Shown: piece after piece, positions 17,113-24,654 of the stretch
Numbering within the stretch: position 1 is the first letter of the stretch
Layout: the number at the start of each line of letters is the position of its first letter
Assembly: GCF_012843705.1 (NCBI RefSeq)
Contig: NZ_JABAFQ010000001.1
Location: 186,001-250,000, forward strand
Source: Fusobacterium sp. FSA-380-WT-3A
Lineage (GTDB): Bacteria > Fusobacteriota > Fusobacteriia > Fusobacteriales > Fusobacteriaceae
Direction: 5' to 3'
DNA length: 64,000 nt
Made by a program: the position numbers and the translations under genes
Notes under the pieces: generated by a model
What the model was told of the DNA's origin: nothing
Seen by the model: only the letters and a program-made list of their open reading frames with translations
Databases searched by the model: none

Positions 17113-18396
17113 ATGAAAAGAGCCTTTGAATTTATTGATGAAAAATCTCAAAAATTTTGGTGGATAGAAACATCAGAAAATAAATTTGTAGTCAACTATG
17201 GAAAGATAGATACCATAGGAAAATATGAGATTAAAGAGTGGGATAGTGTAGAAGAATGTGAAAAACAAGCTACAAAACTTATTAACTCTAAAATAAGAAA
17301 AGGTTATGAAGAGATTAAAAGTTTTGATTTTGAAAATCACTACTATTTTGATGATATAGAATATGATATTGATTTTCTTACTTCACACCCTAATTTTAGA
17401 GAACATTTTACTGATGAACAACTTTATTGTAACTGTGGAGATGAGGAAACACCTTTTGGAAGTGATACAGGAAATGATGTACTTCATATAATAGAGGAGA
17501 AAATAAGAAAAAATAAAAATTTTAATTTTACAGATTTTCCAAAATATTTAATAGAAAAAGAATGGGGAATAGAGTATTTTGAACCTATATCTATAATTAA
17601 TGAGAAAGCTTTTGCAGAGGAATTAAAAATAAAAGATAAAGGATTGAGTAGAGAAGCCATAATTAATGAAAGTGATGAAGTAGTAATAGCTACAGCTTTT
17701 GCACAGATAAAAATTACAGGTAAGATAGATGAAGAGTTAAAAGAAAAGGCTTTATTATCTTTAAAAAGAATGGAATTAATAGCTAAAATATGTGGTTATG
17801 GAGAATCTGAAATTAATAAACAGCTTTATAGTGATTTAGAGAGTTTTACAAATAGAGAAAATATAAAAGTTCCTACATATCTAAGAAATAATATTAAAGA
17901 TTATGAAGAAAAAACTTTTAGTACCATGACAGTTGTTTCATCATCTGGAAATGATTTATTAGAATTATGGTATTGTGGAGAATTATTTGAAGTAAAAGGA
18001 GAAAAAGTAAAATATATAGGAAATATAGATAACATTCCAATTAAAATAGTAGCAATAGATAGGGATACTAAAGAAGAGATAATAATTTTTGATGAAGGTT
18101 ATCATGGATATAATAGTATGTTTTGTGATGAATATAGTGAAGAACAGTTAGAAAATCGTTCTTTGAAAAAATATGATATTTCTCCTTCAAAACTAATATT
18201 AGAACTTGGATATAGCATTGATTATGAAGATGAAAAAGAAGAATTTATAAATGAAGATAACAAAACAGTAACTCTTATTAATGGGGATATAATCTCTTGG
18301 GAAGATGTGAAAGTAAATGGATATGATTTTTTAAGGCTTTCCTATATTAATGATAATGGAGAGAAGATTTCTATTGCTGAATATGAATTAGCTTAA
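17113..18396 (+). CDS. WGR-domain protein with YfeS-like segment
   Basis: Residues 1-70 form a WGR domain: KFWWIETSENKF, then NYGKIDTIGKYEIKEW and INSKIRKGYEE. WGR domains bind nucleic acid ends or proteins. A second conserved segment, HPNFREHFTDEQLY followed by FGSDTGNDVLHIIEE (residues 95-135), resembles E. coli YfeS-type proteins, which also carry WGR. The C-terminal 250 residues are not recognised. Pieces of this gene occur again downstream at 18421-18483 and 18951-18989, flanking another small gene, so the locus was partly duplicated. GGAGG precedes the ATG. Confidence 0.75.
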   Translation: MKRAFEFIDEKSQKFWWIETSENKFVVNYGKIDTIGKYEIKEWDSVEECEKQATKLINSKIRKGYEEIKSFDFENHYYFDDIEYDIDFLTSHPNFREHFTDEQLYCNCGDEETPFGSDTGNDVLHIIEEKIRKNKNFNFTDFPKYLIEKEWGIEYFEPISIINEKAFAEELKIKDKGLSREAIINESDEVVIATAFAQIKITGKIDEELKEKALLSLKRMELIAKICGYGESEINKQLYSDLESFTNRENIKVPTYLRNNIKDYEEKTFSTMTVVSSSGNDLLELWYCGELFEVKGEKVKYIGNIDNIPIKIVAIDRDTKEEIIIFDEGYHGYNSMFCDEYSEEQLENRSLKKYDISPSKLILELGYSIDYEDEKEEFINEDNKTVTLINGDIISWEDVKVNGYDFLRLSYINDNGEKISIAEYELA

Positions 18397-18410
18397 ATTA
18401 AGGAGATTAA
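18395..18410 (+). repeat. 16-bp direct repeat carrying a ribosome-binding site (copy 1)
   Basis: AAATTAAGGAGATTAA occurs here right at the WGR stop and again, identical, at 18993-19008 directly before the ATG of the gene at 19011. The two copies bracket the WGR relics and the inserted gene, as expected if one intergenic junction was duplicated. Confidence 0.7.
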
Positions 18411-18420
18411 TTGAGGTTAA

Positions 18421-18483
18421 TTTTGATTACAATAACCACTATTATTTTGATGATATGGATTATGATATTGATTTTCTTACTTC
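18421..18483 (+). pseudogene. Relic of the WGR gene, upstream fragment
   Basis: These 63 bp match 17322-17384 of the intact WGR gene with about 8 mismatches and the same spacing. They have no start codon of their own and run into stop codons. This is residual sequence of a second WGR copy whose middle has been replaced by the gene at 18512. Confidence 0.8.
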
Positions 18484-18511
18484 TTTATAATGGAAAAATG
18501 GAGGGAATACA

Positions 18512-18901
18512 ATGAAGTTTAATGAAGCAATACAAATACTTGGAAATAAGTTACAAGAAAAGTATGGATATTTAGGATTTAAATATAAAAAATCCGATAA
18601 AACACTTATTAGACATAGTAAAAATTTTACATATATGATTGCATTTTCCTCATTTAGTGGGAACACAAAAGATAGTATAAGCATAGAGGTTTGCTATATA
18701 ATAAACTCCCGTCCATATGACCCTTATGATTATGCCAAACTAGACATCAACACACAACCATTATTTTACAGTTTAAGAAACAATGAAATATATCTTGATA
18801 TAGGAAATGAAGAAAAAATTGACAATACCTTTGAGATTGTTTGTTACTGGACAGATAAATTACTGATTCCCAAAATGAATGAACTTTGTGCTAATGAATA
18901 A
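18512..18901 (+). CDS. Hypothetical protein, 129 aa, in a duplicated junction
   Basis: No family is recognised. It begins MKFNEAIQILGNKLQEKYG, continues with an FKYKKSDKTLIRHSKNFTYM strand pair, and ends with a Trp-containing helix; size and order resemble small DUF4304-type immunity proteins, but the match is not secure. Codon use differs from neighbours: C-ending codons (CCC, GAC, AAC, ATC) are unusually frequent around 18700-18780. The gene is flanked by two fragments of the upstream WGR gene, so it looks like a recent insertion. AATGGAGGG precedes the ATG. Confidence 0.75.
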   Translation: MKFNEAIQILGNKLQEKYGYLGFKYKKSDKTLIRHSKNFTYMIAFSSFSGNTKDSISIEVCYIINSRPYDPYDYAKLDINTQPLFYSLRNNEIYLDIGNEEKIDNTFEIVCYWTDKLLIPKMNELCANE

Positions 18902-18950
18902 AATAAGTGGACTATAACTGTAGAGTAGAAATAAATACTGTTCTTGAAAA

Positions 18951-18989
18951 TGAAATTAATAAACAACTTTATAGTGATTTAGAAAGTTT
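18951..18989 (+). pseudogene. Relic of the WGR gene, downstream fragment
   Basis: These 39 bp match 17808-17846 of the intact WGR gene with 2 mismatches. Together with the 18421-18483 fragment they frame the inserted gene at 18512. The distance between the fragments (467 bp) is close to the distance in the intact gene (423 bp), so the insert replaced the interior of a former copy. Confidence 0.8.
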
Positions 18990-19010
18990 AAAAAATTAAG
19001 GAGATTAACT

Positions 19011-19535
19011 ATGGAATATATAAAAAATTTTTTAAAAAATGAAGATAGAGAGAGTTTTGATGAATTGTGGGAAAATTCTACAAAACTTGTTTGGATAGAT
19101 TGGAGAGAAGAAGATGACAGTATAATTAATTATGTGGAGAAAATTATTCAAACTGGAAAACTTATTGGAAAATATGAAAATGCTGATAATAAAATGGGCT
19201 TTAATATAATTATAGAATGGAATGGAAAAGAGTATAAAATATCTTATCCTAATGAGGAGGGTTCCGATAGAGATACTACTATAAAGACTTTAAATAAGAT
19301 AATACAACCAGAGTATGAGATAAGATTATTTATGGAAAGTTTAGGAAGTGATACTTTAGCTTTTGTTCCTTTTGCTAAAGAAGAATGGGAAGAATTAGAA
19401 AAAAATTTTGGAGAGGAAAAAGTAAATTATTATTTCTCTAAAATAAATGATGATAGTAAAATGTTTGATTTGGATATGGACAAACTTTTTGAAATCTTAG
19501 ATAAGAGAAAAGAGATAAAAAATTTTTTTGATTAG
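19011..19535 (+). CDS. Conserved hypothetical protein, 174 aa
   Basis: No domain name comes to mind. The sequence is acidic, with an opening helix, a GFNIIIEWNGKEYKISYP strand pair (about residues 64-81), a central EYEIRLFMESLGSDTLAFVP segment, and a terminal KxxEIKNFF helix. The layout of strand pair plus EIRL helix recalls small immunity proteins for contact-dependent toxins, but no specific family can be named. The 16-bp repeat carrying its AAGGAG site is duplicated upstream of the WGR relic. Confidence 0.7.
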   Translation: MEYIKNFLKNEDRESFDELWENSTKLVWIDWREEDDSIINYVEKIIQTGKLIGKYENADNKMGFNIIIEWNGKEYKISYPNEEGSDRDTTIKTLNKIIQPEYEIRLFMESLGSDTLAFVPFAKEEWEELEKNFGEEKVNYYFSKINDDSKMFDLDMDKLFEILDKRKEIKNFFD

Positions 19536-19544
19536 AGGTGTAAT

Positions 19545-19967
19545 ATGGAAGTTACAGAAGATTTATGGTGGAAAACCTTTGAGAAATATGGAGAAAAATT
19601 TGCAGAGGCAAAACCTAATTATGATAATTTAGATGAAAAAACACAGGAAATAGGGGTATTATTCCAATATGAATTAGATATTTATAATGGAGGATTTCTT
19701 CAAGCATTTTGTAATTGGGGTTATAATTCTTATTTGTTAGAAATAAAAGCTCTTGAAAAAATAGGGGCTAATAATTCTAAAAGAATTTTAGAAGAGTGTT
19801 ATTCTGTTATAGTTAAACTTGAAAATGATGATAGATTAAAAGAATTATGGGATATACCTAAATATTTAACTGTAGAAGATGAGGAAAAATTAAATTCTCT
19901 TGATGAAGAATATTGGGAAGATGAAGATAATATAATGGAAAAAATGTATAATTTTTATATTAAATAG
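19545..19967 (+). CDS. DMP19-like (DUF4375) protein
   Basis: The 140-residue protein contains YELDIYNGGFLQAFCNWG (residues 42-59) followed by LLEIKALEKIGANNSKRILE, the core of DUF4375, also called DMP19-like because Neisseria DMP19 is a DNA mimic that binds regulators or nucleoid proteins. The present sequence is very acidic, with a terminal EEYWEDEDN tract, in keeping with a DNA-mimic or immunity role. GAGGTG lies upstream, 9 bp after the previous stop. Confidence 0.75.
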   Translation: MEVTEDLWWKTFEKYGEKFAEAKPNYDNLDEKTQEIGVLFQYELDIYNGGFLQAFCNWGYNSYLLEIKALEKIGANNSKRILEECYSVIVKLENDDRLKELWDIPKYLTVEDEEKLNSLDEEYWEDEDNIMEKMYNFYIK

Positions 19968-19976
19968 AGGTGTAAT

Positions 19977-20510
19977 ATGGAAAAATTAAGAGTAGATGAT
20001 TTTGAAATAGAGGAAAATGATTGGGGATATTATTTTACTTCTTGTATTGATTTTTTAGGACAAAAATCAGAAGTACTTTTAAACTATGATACAGAAGAAG
20101 AAGTTTCTGAAAGCGAATTAAAAAATATTTTAAATAAATCTTTAGAAAAAATAAATACTATTCTTGAAAAAGCTGAAAAAAATAAAGCACAACTTATGGA
20201 ACTTTTAAAGGGAGGAGATTATATAAATCTTGCAACAAAATGGGTAAAATGGGAAGAAGGAGGAATAAAAGACGACAAAGAAGAAAATTGTTATCTTATA
20301 AATGGTACTAAAGTTTATACTCCAATAACTGAAGAAGATTTTGAAAAAAGTATGAATTTTACAGAAATTGCAACTGATATTTATTTAGATGGAGAAATAG
20401 AACTTTTGTCAGTATCTCTTACTTTTGAGCCTGATTATTTTGTAGGACATTGTATAGAATGCTATATAGAAGAAGATGGAAGTTTTTCAATTAATGGTTT
20501 AGCTGGATAA
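19977..20510 (+). CDS. DUF2262-like protein
   Basis: This 177-residue protein has a central long helix (residues 40-75) with ILNKSLEKINTILEKAEKNK, then paired strands ending with FEPDYFVGHCIECYIEEDG and SINGLAG. The order helix, strand, GH-x-IE strand, then a final xG resembles DUF2262, in which an FWGH motif precedes the last strands. Activity is unknown. It begins 9 bp after the DMP19-like gene with GAGGTG, and GGAGG for the next gene begins at its stop. Confidence 0.55.
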   Translation: MEKLRVDDFEIEENDWGYYFTSCIDFLGQKSEVLLNYDTEEEVSESELKNILNKSLEKINTILEKAEKNKAQLMELLKGGDYINLATKWVKWEEGGIKDDKEENCYLINGTKVYTPITEEDFEKSMNFTEIATDIYLDGEIELLSVSLTFEPDYFVGHCIECYIEEDGSFSINGLAG

Positions 20511-20520
20511 GGAGGTAATT

Positions 20521-21006
20521 ATGGGGGCTTGGGGTATAAAAGCATTAGAAAGTGATGAGGGATTAGATGTTGTTGATGTTTTAAGAGAATACCTTGAAGG
20601 ATTTAAAAATAAGAAAGTGATTACTTTAAAAGGAATAATAAATTTAATGATTGAAGAAGGAATGTTAGGAGAAACTTTTGAAGATATAGAATTTCTTTAT
20701 GATAATACAGCAATAGCTATATCAGAACTTTATTTTGATTTTAAAGAGAATGGAAAATTAGATTATGACGACGAAGAGGAAGGTGAAACTACTTTTTCTA
20801 AATTAGAAAAATTTTCTAGTGATAAAAAATCTTTAAAATACCTTATTGATTATTTAACTAATATTTATAATAAAGTTCCAGATGAAGATGGAGAAAGAGA
20901 AATAGTAGATTTGTGGTATGATAATGGACAAAATCCAAGTTATGAAGAATGGTATAATCATCTAGGCTCTTTAATTGAAAAATTAAAAGTTGAATATAAA
21001 AGATAG
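20521..21006 (+). CDS. DUF4259 domain protein
   Basis: The first 20 residues (MGAWGIKALESDEGLDVVDV) are the DUF4259 signature. The rest is helical, acidic, and ends PSYEEWYNHLGSLIEKLK. DUF4259 proteins of 120-160 aa are typical of polyimmunity loci; no activity is established. The last 26 bases of this gene and the following ribosome-binding region reappear, with 4 differences in 32, at 21901-21932 directly before the SUKH-3 gene, which shows that the next gene was inserted into a duplicated junction. Confidence 0.78.
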   Translation: MGAWGIKALESDEGLDVVDVLREYLEGFKNKKVITLKGIINLMIEEGMLGETFEDIEFLYDNTAIAISELYFDFKENGKLDYDDEEEGETTFSKLEKFSSDKKSLKYLIDYLTNIYNKVPDEDGEREIVDLWYDNGQNPSYEEWYNHLGSLIEKLKVEYKR

Positions 21007-21012
21007 GAGATG

Positions 21013-21045
21013 TTTAGCTCATCAAATTTTAAAATATACTGGTTG
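21013..21045 (+). pseudogene. Relic of the SUKH-3 gene 5' region
   Basis: These 33 bp match 21973-22005 (codons for the LAHQVLKYAGW region of the SUKH-3 gene) with 3 mismatches. No intact frame remains. The relic lies between the DUF4259 gene and the inserted gene at 21121, mirroring the DUF4259 end relic on the other side. Confidence 0.75.
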
Positions 21046-21120
21046 TCATACATAAATAATAGAGAAAAAATAGTAAATATATAAGTGAACTAAAAACCTA
21101 AAGTGAGGGAAAAATATTTA

Positions 21121-21897
21121 ATGGATAAAAAAAGTAAAAAAATTCTGATGAACTATATGAATGATACAAAAAGAAATCTATTATCATATGAAGAAATTGC
21201 ATATGCAAAGGAACAGGGAGCTATTTTAGAGGATTTGCCTATTTCATCTGAAGAAGCTATATCTATTTTAACACAAAGTCTTAAGTATATTTCTCTTAAT
21301 GATGTTGCTAATGCTTTTTTATATAGTTTATCTACTCGTGATATGGAGTATAGATATATTTTAGCGTCATATGTATATGCTGTAAGCTGGTTGAAGTTTG
21401 ACAGAGGGAGAACAGACAAAGTTCCATCTCAACTGAATAGAACATTTTATAATTGGGTTAAGTACCAAGGTGGTGGGATTTGGGGTGGAATAGGAAAACC
21501 AATTTTTTATCTTAATGAATTTACTCATATGGATAAAAAAATCCCTACAAATATTGACAAGGATATTTTAGAGAAAATAATATCAATATCATCTACAATG
21601 AACGACCAAGCTACAGGTATTATGTTATGTAAAAAAATTCAGGAAAGTAAACTATTACCTTGTAATAAAAGTGAGATTATTGGAATCCTTGAAACACTTG
21701 CTATTTGTGGAATTTTAGAAACACCAGAGCATAAAGGATATATAGATTCTTTTACTCCACCATTAATGAGAGATACTGGTAATTTAAAACAAAGTCTATC
21801 CTATCCACTCAACTGGTGGCATGGAGAAAATAAAGTAAATTATGATAACTGCTACAAAATTTTTAATATTGATTTTTCTTATTTATCAGAAAAGTAA
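21121..21897 (+). CDS. Hypothetical protein, 258 aa, in a duplicated junction
   Basis: No family is recognised. The protein is predicted mainly helical, with ANAFLYSLSTRDMEYRYILA near residue 64, then a YQGGGIWGGIGKPIFYLNE segment near residues 115-135 and NWWHGENKVNYDNCYKIF near the end. The Gly-Trp-rich middle is distinctive. Start: the ATG at 21121 after GTGAGGGA. The gene is flanked by relics of both neighbours (SUKH-3 start on the left, DUF4259 end on the right) and its codon use includes more G and C than the array average, so it is probably a recent single-gene acquisition. It may be an immunity protein. Confidence 0.75.
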   Translation: MDKKSKKILMNYMNDTKRNLLSYEEIAYAKEQGAILEDLPISSEEAISILTQSLKYISLNDVANAFLYSLSTRDMEYRYILASYVYAVSWLKFDRGRTDKVPSQLNRTFYNWVKYQGGGIWGGIGKPIFYLNEFTHMDKKIPTNIDKDILEKIISISSTMNDQATGIMLCKKIQESKLLPCNKSEIIGILETLAICGILETPEHKGYIDSFTPPLMRDTGNLKQSLSYPLNWWHGENKVNYDNCYKIFNIDFSYLSEK

Positions 21898-21900
21898 CAA

Positions 21901-21932
21901 AATTAGAAGTTGAATATGGAAGCTAGGAGATG
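21901..21932 (+). repeat. Duplicate of the DUF4259 gene end and ribosome-binding site
   Basis: Matches 20981-21012 at 28 of 32 positions, including the end of the DUF4259 frame, its stop and the TAGGAGATG motif. Here it serves as the leader of the SUKH-3 gene. It is the right-hand half of the duplicated junction around the 21121 gene. Confidence 0.75.
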
Positions 21933-21937
21933 ATTAT

Positions 21938-22477
21938 ATGGGAAAAGTCTATAAACTTAATAGTGAAAAATCTTTAGCTCATCAGGTTTTAAAATATGCT
22001 GGTTGGTATGAAGGAAGAAAAGTAGATATAGAAAAAATAATAGAGTATTATCAAGAGAATAATTATATTCTAAATGATTTTGCTAAAAAATTTTTACAAG
22101 AATTTTCAGGGATAAAAGAAGATTGGTTTTTTAAATACATAGGTAAAAATGGAGAAGTACGAATAGGGGGAAATGATTTTAGCTTTTCCATTCCTTATGA
22201 TTTACCTTTTGAAGAACAAGATAAAGAATATGAATTAAAACAAATTCCAGAAGAGGTAAGAGATAAAGTAATTCCAATAGTTGAAACAGGTTGGCATATT
22301 GGTGGCACTTTATGGATAGATGATAGAGGAAAATTTTATCATACTCTTTATTATAGAAATGATTGTATGGAACAGTATGATTCTATCTTTGATTACTTAG
22401 AATATAATTTTAGGCATTATTTAGGAAATGAAATTTATGTAACTTTTGAAAATCAAAGAGATTTAGAGAAAAATTAA
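21938..22477 (+). CDS. SUKH-3 family immunity protein, second copy
   Basis: AGWYEGRKVDIEKIIEYYQE at residues 21-40 is the SUKH-3 opening; FLQEFSGIKEDWFF and WIDDRGKFYHTLYYRND follow in family order. The length of 179 aa is normal. It differs from the SUKH-3 copy at 7.8 kb over most of its length, which suggests a different toxin specificity. TAGGAGATG precedes the ATG. A 33-bp copy of its own 5' region lies 960 bp upstream. Confidence 0.8.
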   Translation: MGKVYKLNSEKSLAHQVLKYAGWYEGRKVDIEKIIEYYQENNYILNDFAKKFLQEFSGIKEDWFFKYIGKNGEVRIGGNDFSFSIPYDLPFEEQDKEYELKQIPEEVRDKVIPIVETGWHIGGTLWIDDRGKFYHTLYYRNDCMEQYDSIFDYLEYNFRHYLGNEIYVTFENQRDLEKN

Positions 22478-22503
22478 TATGAAAAAGTATAGGAGGAATT
22501 TTT

Positions 22504-23043
22504 ATGAAAAAAGAATTGCCATTTTTTAAATATTATCCAGAGCCTTTAAAAACAGGAGAGTTTGAAACTGATGAAACTGTAGTATGTGAATGTTGTGGAA
22601 AAGAAACTGATGTTTATTATACTGGACCTTTTTATTCTGTTGAAGATATTGAATATTTATGTCCAGAATGTATAGCTAATGGAGAAGCAAGTAGAAAGTT
22701 TGATGGAGATTTTATATCACTTTATTTTGGAAAAGTTAGTGATGAAGAAAAAATTGATGAATTGATACATAGAACTCCTAGTTATTGTGGTTGGCAAGAA
22801 GAATGTTGGGTAACTCATTGTGATGATTTTTGTGCTTTTATTGATTATGTAGGAACTAAAGAACTAGAAAAAATGGGACTTTTAGAAGAAGTTATTAAAA
22901 ATGGAAATCCTGCTGATGGAAATGAATGGAGTGAAGAACAGATAGAAATAATAAAAAATATGGTTAATGGAGGACATGTACAAGGATATTTATTCAGATG
23001 TTTACATTGTGGAAAACATTTTTTATATTTTGATGTTGATTAG
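22504..23043 (+). CDS. cbrC: CbrC (UPF0167) family protein
   Basis: The opening LPFFKYYPEPLKTGEF is diagnostic of UPF0167/CbrC. It is followed by a cysteine cluster (Cys28, Cys30, Cys31, then Cys53 and Cys56 in CPEC) that probably binds zinc, then RTPSYCGWQEECW, and a final CLHCG pair. In E. coli CbrC is induced by CreBC and mediates tolerance to colicin E2, by an unknown route. Here it lies in the same immunity array as a CreD homologue at 4.8 kb, but without the CreBC regulators. GGAGG precedes the ATG. At 179 aa it is close to the usual length. Confidence 0.82.
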   Translation: MKKELPFFKYYPEPLKTGEFETDETVVCECCGKETDVYYTGPFYSVEDIEYLCPECIANGEASRKFDGDFISLYFGKVSDEEKIDELIHRTPSYCGWQEECWVTHCDDFCAFIDYVGTKELEKMGLLEEVIKNGNPADGNEWSEEQIEIIKNMVNGGHVQGYLFRCLHCGKHFLYFDVD

Positions 23044-23054
23044 AGGTAAAACTT

Positions 23055-23549
23055 ATGAAAAAGTTGATATTGATGATATTTTTTAGCTTTATAGCCTATT
23101 CTTTTGGTTATCAGATAAAAGAAAATTTTACAGGACAGATAATAAAAAAATATGAAAATGGACAAGTGCAATCAATAGAAAATTTTAAAAATGGAAAACT
23201 TAATGGGGAGTTTAAAGAATTTTATAAAGATGGGACTCTATCTCAAATAGGAAGTTTTAAAAATGGAGATTTAGAAAATATAAAAGCTTTTTATGAAAGT
23301 GGAAATTTAAAATTTGAAGAAAATTTAAAGGATAGAAAAGGAAAATATAGAGGATATTATCCTAATGGACAGTTAGAAGAAGAGGGAGAAGTTTTTCAAG
23401 GAGAAGAAACGGGACTTTGGAAATATTATAATGAAAATGGAAAATTACTTTCAGAGGGAAAATATAAAGAGGGTAAAAAGATAGGAAAATGGAAATTATA
23501 TAATCCTGATGGAAGTTTATTAAAGATAGAAAATTATAAAGAAAAATAG
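23055..23549 (+). CDS. Secreted YwqK/MORN-repeat protein, 164 aa
   Basis: A signal peptide (about residues 1-18, hydrophobic LILMIFFSFIAYSFG) is followed by about six 20-23-residue MORN-variant repeats with the Y-x-NG-x-L/V pattern. Examples are YENGQVQSIENFKNGKLNGE and YNENGKLLSEGKYKEGKKIG. YwqK is the antitoxin partner of the Bacillus YwqJ toxin, and the family is used widely as immunity or surface repeat proteins. Export is predicted from the N-terminus. It is the only such gene in the first region; six more plus a broken one lie at 40-52 kb. Confidence 0.85.
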   Translation: MKKLILMIFFSFIAYSFGYQIKENFTGQIIKKYENGQVQSIENFKNGKLNGEFKEFYKDGTLSQIGSFKNGDLENIKAFYESGNLKFEENLKDRKGKYRGYYPNGQLEEEGEVFQGEETGLWKYYNENGKLLSEGKYKEGKKIGKWKLYNPDGSLLKIENYKEK

Positions 23550-23558
23550 GGAGGGACT

Positions 23559-24641
23559 ATGTATAAGATTGGTTATCTTGGAAATTTTGAAACAGTACCT
23601 CAAGTAGTAGAATATATCATAAATAGTGATATTGAAAAATTGGAAGAGGAATATAAAAAAGGTTGGGATATAAACAAAAAAATTACTTTAAATGAATTTA
23701 TAACAGAAACTCCTTTAGAAATGGCTATACAATGTGTTAATGAAAAAGTTATTTTATGGCTTTTAGAAAAAGAAGTGAATGTAAAAGCTGGAATAGATGA
23801 TTGGGTAACTCCTATTTCAAGTGCAGGGCGTTTTTTATCTTCAGAGATATGTGAATTATTAATAAAACATGGAGCATTAGAAAATTTAACTGAAAGGCAA
23901 TATGAGAGAATTTTTGCTGATATTTACTATGGAAAAAAATTTGAAAATATAGATATTTTTGAAAAGTATGGAGTAACAGTTAAAAAATATGGAAATAATT
24001 GTTTGAGGGAAGCTATCTATGATAAAAATAAAAATTTAGCTCAAATGTTTTTAGACTATGGAGCTGATATAAATTACCATGAATATGAGATGGTTTTTAC
24101 TGATAATTCAACTCCTGTGATGGTAGCTGTTCAAAGAAACTCTCTTGAATTAGTAAAATGGTTAGTAGAAAAGGGAGCAGATATTACAATTAAAAATAAA
24201 TTTGGAGAAAGACCATATACAATAGCAGTTTTAAATGAAAATCAAGAGATGATAGAGTATATTAAAAGCTTAGAACCAGTAGATTTTCATAATGAAGAAA
24301 CTAGAAAAAGTATAATAAAAAAATATAAATTGCCAAAAGATATGGTAGAGTTCTTTGATAAGGGAGATTTAAAGATAGAGTTCTCTAAAAATATTGATAG
24401 CAAATATATTGAGTTTTTTAAATTGGAAGATACAGTTGAAATGACTTGGAAAAGAAAAAAATATCTTTCTTTAGTAAAGGATTTAGAAAACTATTGGTTA
24501 CATCTTTTATGGTATTCTAAAGAAAAAACTTTGTATATTTTTGATGGAGAGCATGAGGAGATTTATAAAATAGGAGATTGGAGCTATTTTATAAATAATT
24601 GTGAAGAGATTGTTGGAAAATTTATAAATGGGGAACTGTAA
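23559..24641 (+). CDS. Ankyrin-repeat protein with SUKH-like C-terminal domain
   Basis: Ankyrin repeats fill residues about 18-235 (for example the ETPLEMAIQ, GADINYHEYEM and GADITIKNKFGERPYTIA segments). From residue 250 a different domain begins: LPKDMVEFFDKGDLKIEFSK, then KYIEFFKLEDT, and LENYWLHLLWYSKEKTLYIF with a final WSYFINN. That arrangement resembles SMI1/KNR4-type (SUKH) C-terminal halves. A fusion of two immunity-type modules would be unusual. GGAGGG precedes the ATG. The family of the second domain is tentative. Confidence 0.7.
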   Translation: MYKIGYLGNFETVPQVVEYIINSDIEKLEEEYKKGWDINKKITLNEFITETPLEMAIQCVNEKVILWLLEKEVNVKAGIDDWVTPISSAGRFLSSEICELLIKHGALENLTERQYERIFADIYYGKKFENIDIFEKYGVTVKKYGNNCLREAIYDKNKNLAQMFLDYGADINYHEYEMVFTDNSTPVMVAVQRNSLELVKWLVEKGADITIKNKFGERPYTIAVLNENQEMIEYIKSLEPVDFHNEETRKSIIKKYKLPKDMVEFFDKGDLKIEFSKNIDSKYIEFFKLEDTVEMTWKRKKYLSLVKDLENYWLHLLWYSKEKTLYIFDGEHEEIYKIGDWSYFINNCEEIVGKFINGEL

Positions 24642-24654
24642 AGGGGCTGATATT

